From JAJRXG01 sp047634015 (GTDB lineage Bacteria > Bacteroidota > Bacteroidia > Chitinophagales > Saprospiraceae), in NCBI GenBank assembly GCA_047634015.1, contig JBLIDB010000066.1, forward strand, positions 1 through 21,531: a DNA stretch of 21,531 bases, written 5' to 3'. Below the pieces are notes generated by a model, which did not search any database, was not told the origin of the DNA, and was given only the letters and a program-made list of their open reading frames with translations. Both the position numbers and the translations under genes were made by a program. Position 1 is the stretch's first letter; each line of letters opens with the position of its first letter. Below are positions 6,658 through 16,000 of this stretch, piece by piece.

Positions 6658-9588
6658 CTATAAATCATTATTTTTCAAACTCAAAAGGTAAGTACTAAGA
6701 TGGGCTAAATCTTGATCTCCTAATTCTAAAATGTTAGCATCAGGCATAATCCCCGTTTTCAGTCTTTCCTTACTTTCAATAATTTTTGGGTCGATTACGA
6801 TCCGCTTACCAAGCATATCTTTCAATACTGTAGTTTCTCCATCGGATAAAAGAAAGCCAAAAAACACCTGCCCGCCTTTTACTCTGACCATCATAGGTTC
6901 ATATCCAAAAACAATAGAGGCATTCGGATTTACAAGAGCGTCAAGCATCGCTGCTTTATCGAATTTGTCTCCTATGACTGATAAATCAGGACCGATATCA
7001 TTACCTCCCCTGTTGTTTTTATGGCAGGTGGCACATTTAAATGAAAACAAACCTTCCCCTTTTGAGCTATCCCCGTCAAGGGCCAAAATTTTGGGGATCG
7101 AAATTCGCTTGTCTTTCTTGGAGTCAAAATATTCATTGGATAAAGTGCGTATCTCCAACACCGGATTTTTAAGAATAACATCTGAGACTCCGGAAATCAA
7201 ATGACTTGAAAGTTTTTTCTCGGCGGCCAAATTAATCAATACGCGTCCACCGATTAATGTAGCCGCCATTTTATTACCAGCTTCGATGCGGTCTTTATTC
7301 GATTTGCCATTATCCAATAAAGTTTCTTTTTGCAGGGCAATTTCTTGGGGAAGGTCAAAAGTCACTCCACTTTCAGATTGCCAATCCCACAAGGTGTACC
7401 AATCGTTGGTCATCCGAAAATTCACCCACCAATCGGCTAATTCTTGTACTACTTCGCTACCATCCCATTCTTTTAATTCCATCATCGCTTCAACCGCGTC
7501 TTTGTCATTTATAAATGCTATCGCATCGACAGCCTCTTTTTTGTGTCCATCTTCTACATTATCGGCCATCGCTCTTTCCTTGAGTGCTGTTACAGCACCT
7601 TTTGGATGTATGCGCCAGACCAAAGAAGCAAATTTATCGGACCACTCTGCAGGGTTTTGTTTTTGGCTTGTTAGTAATGCGGCATACGCCTCTTCAGATT
7701 TGTTGTCTATTGCGATTCCCAATGCCTCTAAGTACCACTTATCTTTCCCGTCATAACCTTCAAATAAATCCTTGATGAGTTTTCCACTTTTATCCCATGA
7801 AATATCCCTTAGCGACAAAGCAACTTCTCTACGAACAGCAGGCGATGGATCATCGGCCGCTACGAGTGCATTTTTCAATATTGAGGCTTCATCGGTTTTA
7901 AGAGACCTATAGGCGACAACACGAGATCTGGGATCTGATGCATTTTTTAAAATATTTTCTACGACGCCGACCCCTTTGTTTCCAAGTTTTGATAATAACC
8001 AAATTGCTCTTGCCTTATGAAGTGGATTATCGGATTCCAATATTTTTTGAACATTTGGAACAACCGTTTCCCCTTGCTGCAATAATTTCTCAAAACCTAA
8101 ACTTCGAACATTGATTGCCGGATTTAGCAGTGCATCGATCTGTCCATCAATCGTAGTCAAGTCTATTTTAGGGCTTTTTAATTCCTTTCCTTTGGGCGTA
8201 AGTCGGTAAATACGTCCATAGCCAAGACTGTCCTTCATTTGGTGGCCCCCGACCACAGGATCGTACCAATCAGAAATGTATATAGCTCCATCGGTACCCA
8301 CCGCCACATCACTTGGGCGGAACCATTTTCGTTTATCCCCGTCGATTTCGTTCCATTTGTAATCTTCGGTAGATTCTTGCATTGAAGTAATTAAGTCTCT
8401 TCTTTTAAGGTCAAAACCGGCTCCTTTTTCTGAAGGCTGATACCCAAAAATGACGTTTCGGCCTGCATCGGCACTCAACAACATGCCGTTGTATTCTGGC
8501 CCAAAAGCATCCCCTTCGTATACTACAACACCAGTTGGCGATCCGGCACCTGTATTGTCTCCAGCTGGCATCACACCTGGATCGTCTTGATGCCAATGGG
8601 ATGTAAAAATATCCTGCCCAGGTTTTTTGTCGGCTTGCCAACTACGTTTGCCTTTGGCACTGAAATAACCGGCATTACCGCCTTCCATAATCCAAGTAAC
8701 GCGACACGTTACAACTTGATCGTCATTGTCGTTTTGCCACATGTTCCCATAGGAATCTAAGGCCACTTCATAAGCGTTCCGAAAATTATGGCCCATCACT
8801 TCAAGACCAGTACCATCTTTTTTCATTCTCAAGGCCAGGCCTCCTACCCAGACACGGCCGTCATCACTGATCTGTCCGGGCTCATTACTATCGTTATAAG
8901 GAGTGCCTCCAGTATATATACTACCAGAACGTAGCTTCCAGCCGGCTTTATCTATTACTTGATGTGGTCCTGCATTTCCAGTATTGAAATAGTATTTACC
9001 GTCAGGCCCCACAATAAGTGAATGCAGGCTGTGGTCATGATCCAATCCACCAAAACCTTTAAGAAAGATTTCTTTTTTATCGGGGACATCGTCTCCATTT
9101 TCATCTGTATAGACTATTAAAGAAGGGGCACAAGAGACAAAGATCTTATTACCTACAACGGCAATGCCCAGCGGTGCCACCAAATCTTTATCCTGTACGA
9201 ATACTTTAGAGGAATCGCTAACACCGTCTCCATTGGTATCTTCGAGAATCATCACGCGATCTCCTTCCTCAAAACTCAATCGGTTCTCTGGATCATTATT
9301 GAACCCACGGTAATTGACCGCTTCGGTTACCCAAATTCTTCCTTTGGCATCGACATCCATATTGGTAGGATTGTATAAGGATGGAGATTCGGCCCATAGC
9401 GTTACGTCCCAACCTTCAGGGAGCGTAAATTCATTTTCTACAGTCGTTTTAAAATCAAGCTCAGGAACACCATAATCGGCAGTCCTGGTATCCGTGCAGG
9501 AGGAAGTAACAATCAAAAACACAAGCGTTAACAACGACAAGAGGGTACTCTTTAAGTGCCATAAATTGTAAAATTTTACAATTTTCAT
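6658..9588 (-). CDS. PVC-type membrane-bound dehydrogenase lipoprotein with HEAT repeats and CxxCH heme domain
   Basis: A 976-residue protein. Residues 1-31 are a lipoprotein-like signal ending VTSSC, with Cys31 the likely lipid anchor (the -3 position is Thr, so slightly atypical). Residues about 55-450 form a beta-propeller of the PVC-type dehydrogenase domain: LPEGWDVTLWAESP, NMDVDAKGRIWVTEAVNYRG, LILGPDGKYYFNTGN-like turns and FRPSDVAVGTDGAIYISDWYDP. Residues about 480-800 are alpha-helical HEAT-like repeats. The C-terminus is a class I cytochrome c domain with heme motif CATCH at 852-856, GPDLSVIG following, and a possible Met ligand in GIMPD near 937. The family is frequent in Planctomycetes and Bacteroidota, usually beside sugar-degradation genes; the substrate and electron acceptor are unknown. 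It heads the operon with the TIM-barrel gene. A perfect palindrome covers its first codons. Confidence 0.9.
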   Translation of the reverse strand: MKIVKFYNLWHLKSTLLSLLTLVFLIVTSSCTDTRTADYGVPELDFKTTVENEFTLPEGWDVTLWAESPSLYNPTNMDVDAKGRIWVTEAVNYRGFNNDPENRLSFEEGDRVMILEDTNGDGVSDSSKVFVQDKDLVAPLGIAVVGNKIFVSCAPSLIVYTDENGDDVPDKKEIFLKGFGGLDHDHSLHSLIVGPDGKYYFNTGNAGPHQVIDKAGWKLRSGSIYTGGTPYNDSNEPGQISDDGRVWVGGLALRMKKDGTGLEVMGHNFRNAYEVALDSYGNMWQNDNDDQVVTCRVTWIMEGGNAGYFSAKGKRSWQADKKPGQDIFTSHWHQDDPGVMPAGDNTGAGSPTGVVVYEGDAFGPEYNGMLLSADAGRNVIFGYQPSEKGAGFDLKRRDLITSMQESTEDYKWNEIDGDKRKWFRPSDVAVGTDGAIYISDWYDPVVGGHQMKDSLGYGRIYRLTPKGKELKSPKIDLTTIDGQIDALLNPAINVRSLGFEKLLQQGETVVPNVQKILESDNPLHKARAIWLLSKLGNKGVGVVENILKNASDPRSRVVAYRSLKTDEASILKNALVAADDPSPAVRREVALSLRDISWDKSGKLIKDLFEGYDGKDKWYLEALGIAIDNKSEEAYAALLTSQKQNPAEWSDKFASLVWRIHPKGAVTALKERAMADNVEDGHKKEAVDAIAFINDKDAVEAMMELKEWDGSEVVQELADWWVNFRMTNDWYTLWDWQSESGVTFDLPQEIALQKETLLDNGKSNKDRIEAGNKMAATLIGGRVLINLAAEKKLSSHLISGVSDVILKNPVLEIRTLSNEYFDSKKDKRISIPKILALDGDSSKGEGLFSFKCATCHKNNRGGNDIGPDLSVIGDKFDKAAMLDALVNPNASIVFGYEPMMVRVKGGQVFFGFLLSDGETTVLKDMLGKRIVIDPKIIESKERLKTGIMPDANILELGDQDLAHLSTYLLSLKNNDL
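9563..9584. promoter_or_regulatory. Perfect 22-bp palindrome within the first codons of the cytochrome lipoprotein gene
   Basis: AAATTGTAAAATTTTACAAT followed by TT reads the same on both strands without a gap or mismatch. It lies 2 bp inside the ATG at 9586-9588, covering codons 2-9. It could be a dimeric repressor site or an mRNA hairpin that hides the start codon. It could also be chance in an AT-rich gene start; no factor is identifiable. Confidence 0.4.
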
Positions 9589-9930
9589 AATCCGGTTTTC
9601 TTTATTAAAGTTCTTTTTGTTTAAAAATTATCGAGTTCGAAGTACTTATTAACCTTCGCCTTTTTTCCATGCTTCGTTGGCTAAATCATTTACAAATTGG
9701 GAAGTAGCTACTCAGAATTAAAACTATTACTAAAAACCTACAAATCATATATTTCTTCATGTTCACCCTAGTAAATCTCAACAATTGGCCCGATATCCTA
9801 ATCCATTGATTGGTCAGCGGGCGATAAAGGGAAATCTTGGATTAATTACAATGAAGGTAAATAATTATAAATAAAAGTCATATTACAATTTTTCGTAATA
9901 TATTTGCAGCACATTATCAGCATCTAAGCT
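9589..9930. other. Divergent intergenic region with a possible gene remnant
   Basis: This is the region between the divergent cytochrome lipoprotein and LysM genes. On the minus strand 9686-9760 reads as a 24-residue signal-peptide-like segment (MKKYMICRFLVIVLILSS then a stop shortly after). An adjacent frame at 9649-9711 reads VATSQFVNDLANEAWKKGEG and a stop. One base shift would join them into a 38-residue peptide with a normal-looking signal sequence. This may be what is left of a deleted secreted-protein gene upstream of the operon, or a coincidence. The plus-strand promoter of the LysM gene occupies the right end. Confidence 0.35.
9899..9906 (+). promoter_or_regulatory. Bacteroidota -7 promoter box for the LysM gene
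   Basis: TATATTTG matches the Bacteroidota -7 consensus TAnnTTTG exactly and lies 24 bp before the ATG at 9931, implying a short leader. I see no clear TTG at the -33 position, so the assignment rests on the -7 box and its spacing only. Confidence 0.5.
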
Positions 9931-10842
9931 ATGAAATTACTATTCTATTTGTATATCTCTGTTATAATTTCGTTACCTCTTTCTGCCCAAAAAGACCTCA
10001 GGGTCTATAAGGTGAGTGGTGAGCGCTTGATGACGAATGTGACAGTACAACCTGGATTTACGGTGTATTCATTAACTAAGGCCATCGGAATTTCGGAAGC
10101 AGACTTCGTAGTAGCCAATCCCGGATTGAGTACGATCGCCTTAGAGCTAAATACTTCTATATCTATTCCGATAAATACAGCAAAGATATCTACGCAGCCT
10201 TTAGCATTGCAGAATCCTATAAAGCTGATGTATACTGTCGGAGAGGGAGAAACATTATTTAGTATCTGTAGTGTCTATGCGCATCAGAACATCTCAGAAA
10301 TCATGCAGCTGAATAACAAGTCAAATAATGAGCTTTCTATTAATGAAACCATATTATTAGGATATATAGACTGGCCCTATGGTGATGTACCACCGACTGT
10401 CACTATTATCCCTGAGTTAAATATAGAAGATGAGAGTATGCTTCCCGAATTCTCTACAGAACGCATCAGCTTAGTGTCGGAAAGTGATTTAATTACCAAA
10501 GAGATCCCTAACTATTCTATAGATAGCCTCGGCAATTTTGATCCTCAGGAACTTAGTCTCTCGAATCATATCAAGATGAGTAAAGGAATAGCATTTTGGG
10601 ATCATCGTAGCAATTCAGAAACGGATCTCGTTGTCATGCACCCAAGAGCCAAAGTAGACTCTAAAATAGCATTGTACAATCCTATGCTTAAGCGCAGTGT
10701 AGAAGCAACTGTTGTTGGTACTATTCCGCGAAATGCATATCCTAATGATGCCAATATTATTATATCTCCATCTGTAGCAGAAGCACTGGGTGCTTTGGAC
10801 CAGCGATTTATGGTCGAGATGACTTATGTAGATAAGGATTGA
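9931..10842 (+). CDS. Secreted LysM protein with RlpA-like double-psi beta-barrel domain
   Basis: A 303-residue protein. Residues 1-20 are a signal peptide ending LPLSAQ. A degenerate LysM at about 39-81 and a clearer one at about 101-144 (YTVGEGETLFSICSVYAHQNISEIMQLN) would bind peptidoglycan. Residues about 218-299 resemble the RlpA-like double-psi beta-barrel: KGIAFWDHR, LVVMHPRAKVDSKIALYNP, TVVGTIPR, then ISPSVAEALGALDQRFMVEMTY. The His in the MHPRA turn matches the conserved histidine of RlpA. The acidic residue of the usual I-D-L-S motif is replaced (IIIS), so lytic transglycosylase activity is doubtful and a structural role is more likely. Such proteins act in the periplasm or at the outer face of the wall. 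The gene has its own promoter box and precedes the cystathionine beta-synthase gene by 288 bp; no functional link is evident. Confidence 0.85.
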   Translation: MKLLFYLYISVIISLPLSAQKDLRVYKVSGERLMTNVTVQPGFTVYSLTKAIGISEADFVVANPGLSTIALELNTSISIPINTAKISTQPLALQNPIKLMYTVGEGETLFSICSVYAHQNISEIMQLNNKSNNELSINETILLGYIDWPYGDVPPTVTIIPELNIEDESMLPEFSTERISLVSESDLITKEIPNYSIDSLGNFDPQELSLSNHIKMSKGIAFWDHRSNSETDLVVMHPRAKVDSKIALYNPMLKRSVEATVVGTIPRNAYPNDANIIISPSVAEALGALDQRFMVEMTYVDKD

Positions 10843-10859
10843 AGAATTGTTAAATTCTT

Positions 10860-10900
10860 GATTTGCTAATTCGTTGATTTACTCATTCGTTGATTTGCTC
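10860..10900 (+). repeat. Short imperfect tandem repeat, 16-bp unit
   Basis: Two 16-bp units, GATTTGCTAATTCGTT and GATTTACTCATTCGTT, are followed directly by a partial third unit GATTTGCTC. Looser variants (CTCATTAGCACA, CTCATTCACGAATTAGCAC) continue to about 10945. The array sits in the 288-bp gap between the LysM and cystathionine beta-synthase genes and does not encode a plausible protein. It may be a variable-number tract. Confidence 0.5.
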
Positions 10901-11100
10901 AGATCTCTCCTCATTAGCACATTTTCTCATTCACGAATTAGCACACTAACTTTCCCTCATTAACCCTCCTTCCCGCGCCCCCAAATCCTAAAGGAGTGTC
11001 CGTCGCTGCAATGCACTTTTCATTTGCTAATTCTCTTTCCTTCATTAACCTCCATTCGCGAATTCTCCTGCCGAACATGTCAATTGTGAAAAGGCTTACC

Positions 11101-11108
11101 TACTTTTG
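11101..11108 (+). promoter_or_regulatory. Bacteroidota -7 promoter box for the cystathionine beta-synthase gene
   Basis: TACTTTTG fits TAnnTTTG and lies 22 bp before the ATG at 11131, the same geometry as the box upstream of the LysM gene. A TTG at 11084-11086 is closer than the usual -33 spacing, so the -33 element is not assigned. Confidence 0.5.
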
Positions 11109-11130
11109 TGACTTATAAAGAAAGTAATCG

Positions 11131-12489
11131 ATGGATATCAAGCAGAATGTACTTGAGACAATAGGAGATACGCCTCTAATTAAGCTTAATCGTGTTGCCG
11201 AAGGTATCCCAGGATTAATATTGGGAAAGGTAGAAACCTATAACCCAGGACACTCTATTAAGGATCGGATGGCGCTTAAAATGGTAGAAGAGGCCGAAGC
11301 GCAAGGTAAAATCAAGCCTGGGGGAACATTTATAGAGTGTACTTCTGGAAACACAGGAATGGGTATCGCCATAGCTGCTGCCGTCAAAGGGTATAAGTGC
11401 ATATTTACGACCAGTGATAAGCAATCCAAAGAAAAGATCGATATACTAAAAGCAGTCGGAGCTGAGGTGATCGTCTGCCCTACTGATGTGCGTCCCGATG
11501 ATCCTCGATCTTATTACTCAGTAGCAGAAAAACTGAGTAATGAAATTCCTAATTCTGCATGGTTGAATCAATATGACAACCCTGCCAATAAGCAAGCACA
11601 TTACGAATCTACAGGACCAGAAATCTGGAAACAAACTGATGGTAAGATCACTCACCTTATAGTAGGAGTCGGTACTGGTGGAACGATATCTGGAACAGGG
11701 AAATACCTAAAAGAACAAAATCCTAATATTCAGATCTGGGGAGTTGATACCTACGGTTCCGTATTCAAAAAATATCACGAGACTGGAGAGTTCGATGAGA
11801 AAGAAATCTATCCGTATATCACAGAAGGTATAGGTGAAGATATCCTTCCTAAGAATGTAGATTTCGGAATGATAGATCACTTTGAGAAAGTAAGTGATAA
11901 GGATGGAGCTGTAATGGCGCGTCGATTGGCTCGAGAAGAAGGCATCTTCTTAGGATATAGCTGTGGTTCTGCAATGGCAGGATTGGTTCAACTAAAAGAT
12001 CGCCTTAATGAAGATGATGTTGTCGTTGTAATATTCCATGATCATGGTAGTAGGTATGTAGGAAAAATATACAATGATGAATGGATGCAAGAACGCGGAT
12101 TCTTGGATCGTGATCTCAAAGTAAGAGACCTTATTGCCAATAAGATAGATAGCGCATTTCTATCCGTCAACAAAGACCAGACGCTGCGTATGGTATTAAG
12201 TCTTATGAAAGAGAATGATATTTCTCAAATGCCGGTAATGGAAGGAGATGATATCGTCGGATCTATAACAGAAAGTCGTTTGCTGAATTTCATACTTGAA
12301 AATCCAATTGCAAATACGGAGAAGACTGCAGATCAGATTATGGGAGCACCATTTCCTGAAGTAAAGGATGAGATAGCTCTTAAAGACCTAAATCGATATA
12401 TCACTAAAGAAATGCCCGCGGTAGTGAGTAGAGACTTGAGTGGTGCGTTGCATATTATAACGCAGTATGATATTATTCAAGCGATATAA
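11131..12489 (+). CDS. Cystathionine beta-synthase, PLP-dependent, with C-terminal CBS domain pair
   Basis: A 452-residue protein of the fold-type II PLP family. The Schiff-base lysine is K44 in NPGHSIKDRMAL. The asparagine loop is TSGNTG at 71-76, the phosphate-binding loop is GTGGT at 180-184, and the conserved serine is in YSCGSA at about 276. The block AWLNQYDNPANKQAHYEST is more typical of cystathionine beta-synthase than of cysteine synthase. Residues about 330-452 form two CBS motifs (FLSVNKDQTLRMVLSLMKEN and QMPVMEGDDIVGSITE in the first), usually a regulatory adenosyl-ligand module. The reaction is condensation of serine (or an activated serine) and homocysteine to cystathionine in the cytoplasm. 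There is no N-terminal heme-binding extension like that of the human enzyme. No other transsulfuration gene is in the window. A cysteine synthase role with a CBS tail is the main alternative. Confidence 0.92.
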   Translation: MDIKQNVLETIGDTPLIKLNRVAEGIPGLILGKVETYNPGHSIKDRMALKMVEEAEAQGKIKPGGTFIECTSGNTGMGIAIAAAVKGYKCIFTTSDKQSKEKIDILKAVGAEVIVCPTDVRPDDPRSYYSVAEKLSNEIPNSAWLNQYDNPANKQAHYESTGPEIWKQTDGKITHLIVGVGTGGTISGTGKYLKEQNPNIQIWGVDTYGSVFKKYHETGEFDEKEIYPYITEGIGEDILPKNVDFGMIDHFEKVSDKDGAVMARRLAREEGIFLGYSCGSAMAGLVQLKDRLNEDDVVVVIFHDHGSRYVGKIYNDEWMQERGFLDRDLKVRDLIANKIDSAFLSVNKDQTLRMVLSLMKENDISQMPVMEGDDIVGSITESRLLNFILENPIANTEKTADQIMGAPFPEVKDEIALKDLNRYITKEMPAVVSRDLSGALHIITQYDIIQAI

Positions 12490-12498
12490 CACACGAGG

Positions 12499-12609
12499 CG
12501 GTCTGAAGACCGGTCGCTCATTAAGTACGATACTGAGATAAAGGTCTCCTGAACGCTTATCTTAATTCACGAAAGTTAGCATTACTGGACTCTTAAATAA
12601 TACGAAGCG
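12499..12609. repeat. Composite repeat, copy 1 (hairpin module then Q module)
   Basis: The first 52 bp (12499-12550) match 12844-12895 at 45 of 52 positions without gaps. They begin with a small hairpin, CGGTC-TGAA-GACCG, followed by GGTCGCTCA. The following module (12546-12609) matches 12780-12845 in two blocks: CTTATC-x-TAATTCACGAAA and TAAATAAT-x-CGAAGCG. The boundaries were aligned by eye. Confidence 0.65.
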
Positions 12610-12779
12610 TGATATTCTAAAGACTCCTACTGTCTACTCTTCAAAGAGCGGGATGTTCAGCCAGTTGTTTTCATAAACAAGAAGCGCTATAATTACAATT
12701 CCTACCCTTGAAATGGCCGGCTGGGGAGGGTTTGCTTGAGAGACATATTGATTTATATGCTACAAACTTAATGTAGCGT

Positions 12780-12910
12780 CTACTGAACTCTTATCATAAT
12801 TCACGAAACTACAGATTATTACAGCGTCCTAAATAATGCGAAGCGGTCTTGAGACTGGTCGCTCAATAACCACCATACTGAGATAAAGGTCTCCTAATCT
12901 CTTATCGAAG
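12780..12910. repeat. Composite repeat, copy 2 (Q module, hairpin module, partial Q)
   Basis: The Q module at 12780-12845 comes first here and is followed by the hairpin module at 12844-12895, then a partial Q start to about 12910. The hairpin is CGGTC-TTGA-GACTG: a C-to-T change gives a G-U pair, so the stem is kept although the loop changed. The changed module order suggests this is a fragment of a longer tandem array, not a simple duplication. Confidence 0.65.
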
Positions 12911-12983
12911 GTAGATTCAACTATCTATTTTGACCTCTCACACTGTGGCGTGATTTTCAAAACAGCGTTTCACTAATAAAACT

Positions 12984-13015
12984 AAAAAACCCCGAAGTAT
13001 TGCTACTTCGGGGTT
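12984..13015 (-). terminator. Rho-independent terminator of the 1313-aa surface-protein gene
   Basis: A perfect 12-bp stem (AACCCCGAAGTA at 12988-12999 with TACTTCGGGGTT at 13004-13015) and a 4-base loop lie 20 bp past the stop at 13036. Read on the minus strand the stem is followed by a run of Ts, the classical arrangement. It should end the transcript of both giant genes. Confidence 0.9.
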
Positions 13016-13035
13016 AAACCAAAAATCAAGAATCA

Positions 13036-16000
13036 TTAATGTAAAACGATCATCCGACGTGTCTCTTTGAAGCCATCTGAAATCACGGTATAGTAGAATA
13101 TACCTGTTCCTTTAATGTCATCAGCATCCACGCGAATTGTATTTTTTCCTTTCTTAAATAGGCCTGTTTCTTCATAAACTGATCTCCCGTTTATATCATT
13201 TACGGTAAGATGGGCAGTACCAGACTGAGACATGTCAAATGTAATATCTGTAGCATCCATAAATGGATTTGGTATATTCTGATGCAAGACGAGGCCTTCA
13301 TTCTCGATCAGTTCTTCTTGTTGTCTTAATACAAGATTGAAAGATTCCAGATCACTATTATAAATCTCTCCGGGCATTGAATTAGATTGCATCTTCAATA
13401 CAGGAGTTTTACTTCCGCTTACTCTTATATCTATGAACATAAGTTCTTGCTCCTTAGCTCTAATAGAAGTTTCATTTGTCCAACTGATTCTCAATTCATC
13501 ATCTGTAAGAACGAAGTGCTCATCGCTCAGAGAAATATAGTCTGACCCTAAGGCCACAACTTCCATATTCTCCTCCATTTGAATTGCAAATTGCATTCCA
13601 ATTAGTTCTTCCATATTATTGGCTGCAAGTGAATATCTTACAACATTTCCTTTTCTTGACGCCAATACATTCATCACTTCTGTAGATCTCGGACCTACAT
13701 AACCTTGTGCAAGTACTGTAAATGCATTTCCATTTACATCTCCTACTTTGAGTCCTACAAAGTTGTGATCTCCATCGATATCTTGTGCATTATCAACTAC
13801 TACCATTTCATTATAATCGAAAACATAGTCCATATCAAATTCAAAATCCTTATCCAAGAACTTCCAACTTGGTCCAACTAACTCTACCGTTCGACCGAGA
13901 ATTAATTTTCTCAACTCTACAAGATCGGCACCACTTACTGACTTAGAATCATTAACATCTGCTGCTAACAATTTGTAAGGTGAAGTTAATTCCGTAAGGC
14001 CTAATATATGCTGTTGTATATATACTATATCGATTGTCGTAACTCCTGCCAAAGGATATCCCTGAAGTTCAGCTTGGATTTCGTAATCTTCATATTGTTC
14101 TAAATTTCTAAAAGCGTAAAATCCATATTCATCAGTTTCTACCGTGAATTTCGCCCCCGTACTAACGTGTATCGCTGTTACTGGTACTCCTTCTACGATT
14201 CCATTTCCTTCATCCGTAATCTGACCACTTAGGACCGCCGCTCCTATAACATCTGGACACGCCATTGCCTCATTGTCCGATACTGCAACATTTACAATTA
14301 CAGATTCTTTGTTTCCTAATGAATCGATTACCCAGACTCTCACGGGGATAATTTCTCCTCTCCCATTAGGTACATCTAAGCAGGTGAACGTTCTTGCAGG
14401 TTCAGTTCCATCTTCATTAAATGAGAATTCCAATCCACTATCATCACTAACTACTCCATCTGGAAGGCAGCCATTAGAACTACTTTGATTTGTATTAATC
14501 GCTTCTAATACTGCAGATCCTCCACTTTCGAGTACTACTTCTACATTTGAAAGCAAAACAACTAAAGGTTCTTTTATAGATCTAATTTGAAACAAATAGG
14601 AACACTCTATTACATTCCCACAAATATCACTTGCCGTAAATATTACTCTATGTGTTCCAACATCGAATACTCCTGAAGCATCATTTGATAATCCTGTATG
14701 ATCTATAAAGCCATCATTACCCATATCAATAGCAAAGCTATATATTATCTCATCTTGTGCTGTGCAATCATCCGTAGCCATCGCGATAAGAGATACCTCT
14801 TCATGACAATCCTTATTATTATCTGCAATAAATATATCTATACATTCTGTTGTAAAAACAGGACTGACGATATCTGTAATTACAATTGTTTGGTCGAATT
14901 GATCGATGATCGCAGAACTCAAATTTCCGCCATCAAATAAACACCAATCTATAATCGTCCAAGTTCTAATAATCTTGACACAGTGATCTGTCTCTCCCAT
15001 CACTCGCTGATCTTCATGCGTGATTGCAATATCTTCGCAATCTTCGTTAAGCACTGTTGGCGTGCTATTGGGAATATCTTCAGGTTCCGTACCTGAAGTA
15101 CAATTTGGAACTGTAAATAAACTCGTTGAAGGTCTCACTGCAGTTGCTTGCACCGCATTGCCAATACTTATATTTCTACTACAAGTAGAGGTAAGACCAT
15201 TCGCATCAGTAGCCGTCCATATCACAATAAAATCCGCATATCCACATGTGCTCAATGTATAACCGGGCACATCCAAAACAAGTGAGGTGATTCCGCAGCT
15301 CTCTGTAGCCGTTGGCTCTTCTGCTGTCAATGCCTCAATTATTTCTTCTCTTGTAACATCACAATTGAAAAATCGATCGCCGGAACAAGTTAGTACAACT
15401 GGTCTCTTATCTTGGACAAATACATTTACAATACAATCCGAAGTTAATCCAGCAGCATCGAACACTCTGAATACAACTCTTACAGGATTATTTGGCACAT
15501 CATCACAAGTAAATAGTAATCTGTCTTTAAATGTAGTCTCGTTAAATCTACGAACCAATTTGTTTACTATACCACAATTATCAAAACTATGATCATCAAA
15601 TGTTTCCGCTAATACTTGCGCTTCCCCTTGATTATTAAGAACTACAGAAGTATTTCCTTCGCATACTGCGTTTGGTGCATTTGTATCTACCGCTTGAACG
15701 ATTCCAGAGGTGTCTCGAGATATATTTCCACAACCATCATTGGCTACAAATATTACTACGAAGTCCTCCCCTATTGGAATACCACGTAAGCCAAAGGTTT
15801 CGAGATCATTATTGACATATGCATCAAATACTTGTCCTGTTGGATTGCCATTATTATCTACCAGTTGATAGAATGCCTGTAGTGTCGTCTGATCCAAATT
15901 ACAATCTGTTACAATCGGATTTGGAATGTCCTCTGCATCAGCAAGACAATTGAACTTCTGAGCGACAAGTCTATCAACAGGAATTTCAAATGAGGAAAAA

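Larger units (their letters stand above)
12490..12983. other. Non-coding stretch with two copies of a composite repeat
   Basis: No credible gene on either strand. It holds two diverged copies of a repeat made of two modules, ordered module 1-module 2, spacer, module 2-module 1-partial module 2. The spacer contains a GC-rich island (GGCCGGCTGGGGAGGG near 12715) resembling short dispersed palindromes in related genomes. Adjoining features give the copies separately. Confidence 0.6.

Noticed and set aside
7286..7756. 156-aa open frame on the plus strand
   Set aside because: It lies wholly antisense to the well-supported cytochrome lipoprotein gene and has low-complexity Ser/Ala-rich composition typical of a shadow frame.
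10842..10859. Hairpin AAGAATT-GTTA-AATTCTT overlapping the stop of the LysM gene as a terminator
   Set aside because: The 7-bp stem has only one G-C pair and no proper T run follows.
10970..11030. GC-rich CGCGCCCCCAAATCCTAAAG segment as a regulatory element
   Set aside because: It resembles a degenerate short dispersed intergenic sequence; nothing ties it to regulation of the next gene.
12490..12910. CRISPR array
   Set aside because: The repeats are few, diverged, unevenly spaced and change order; there are no regular spacers and no cas genes in the window.
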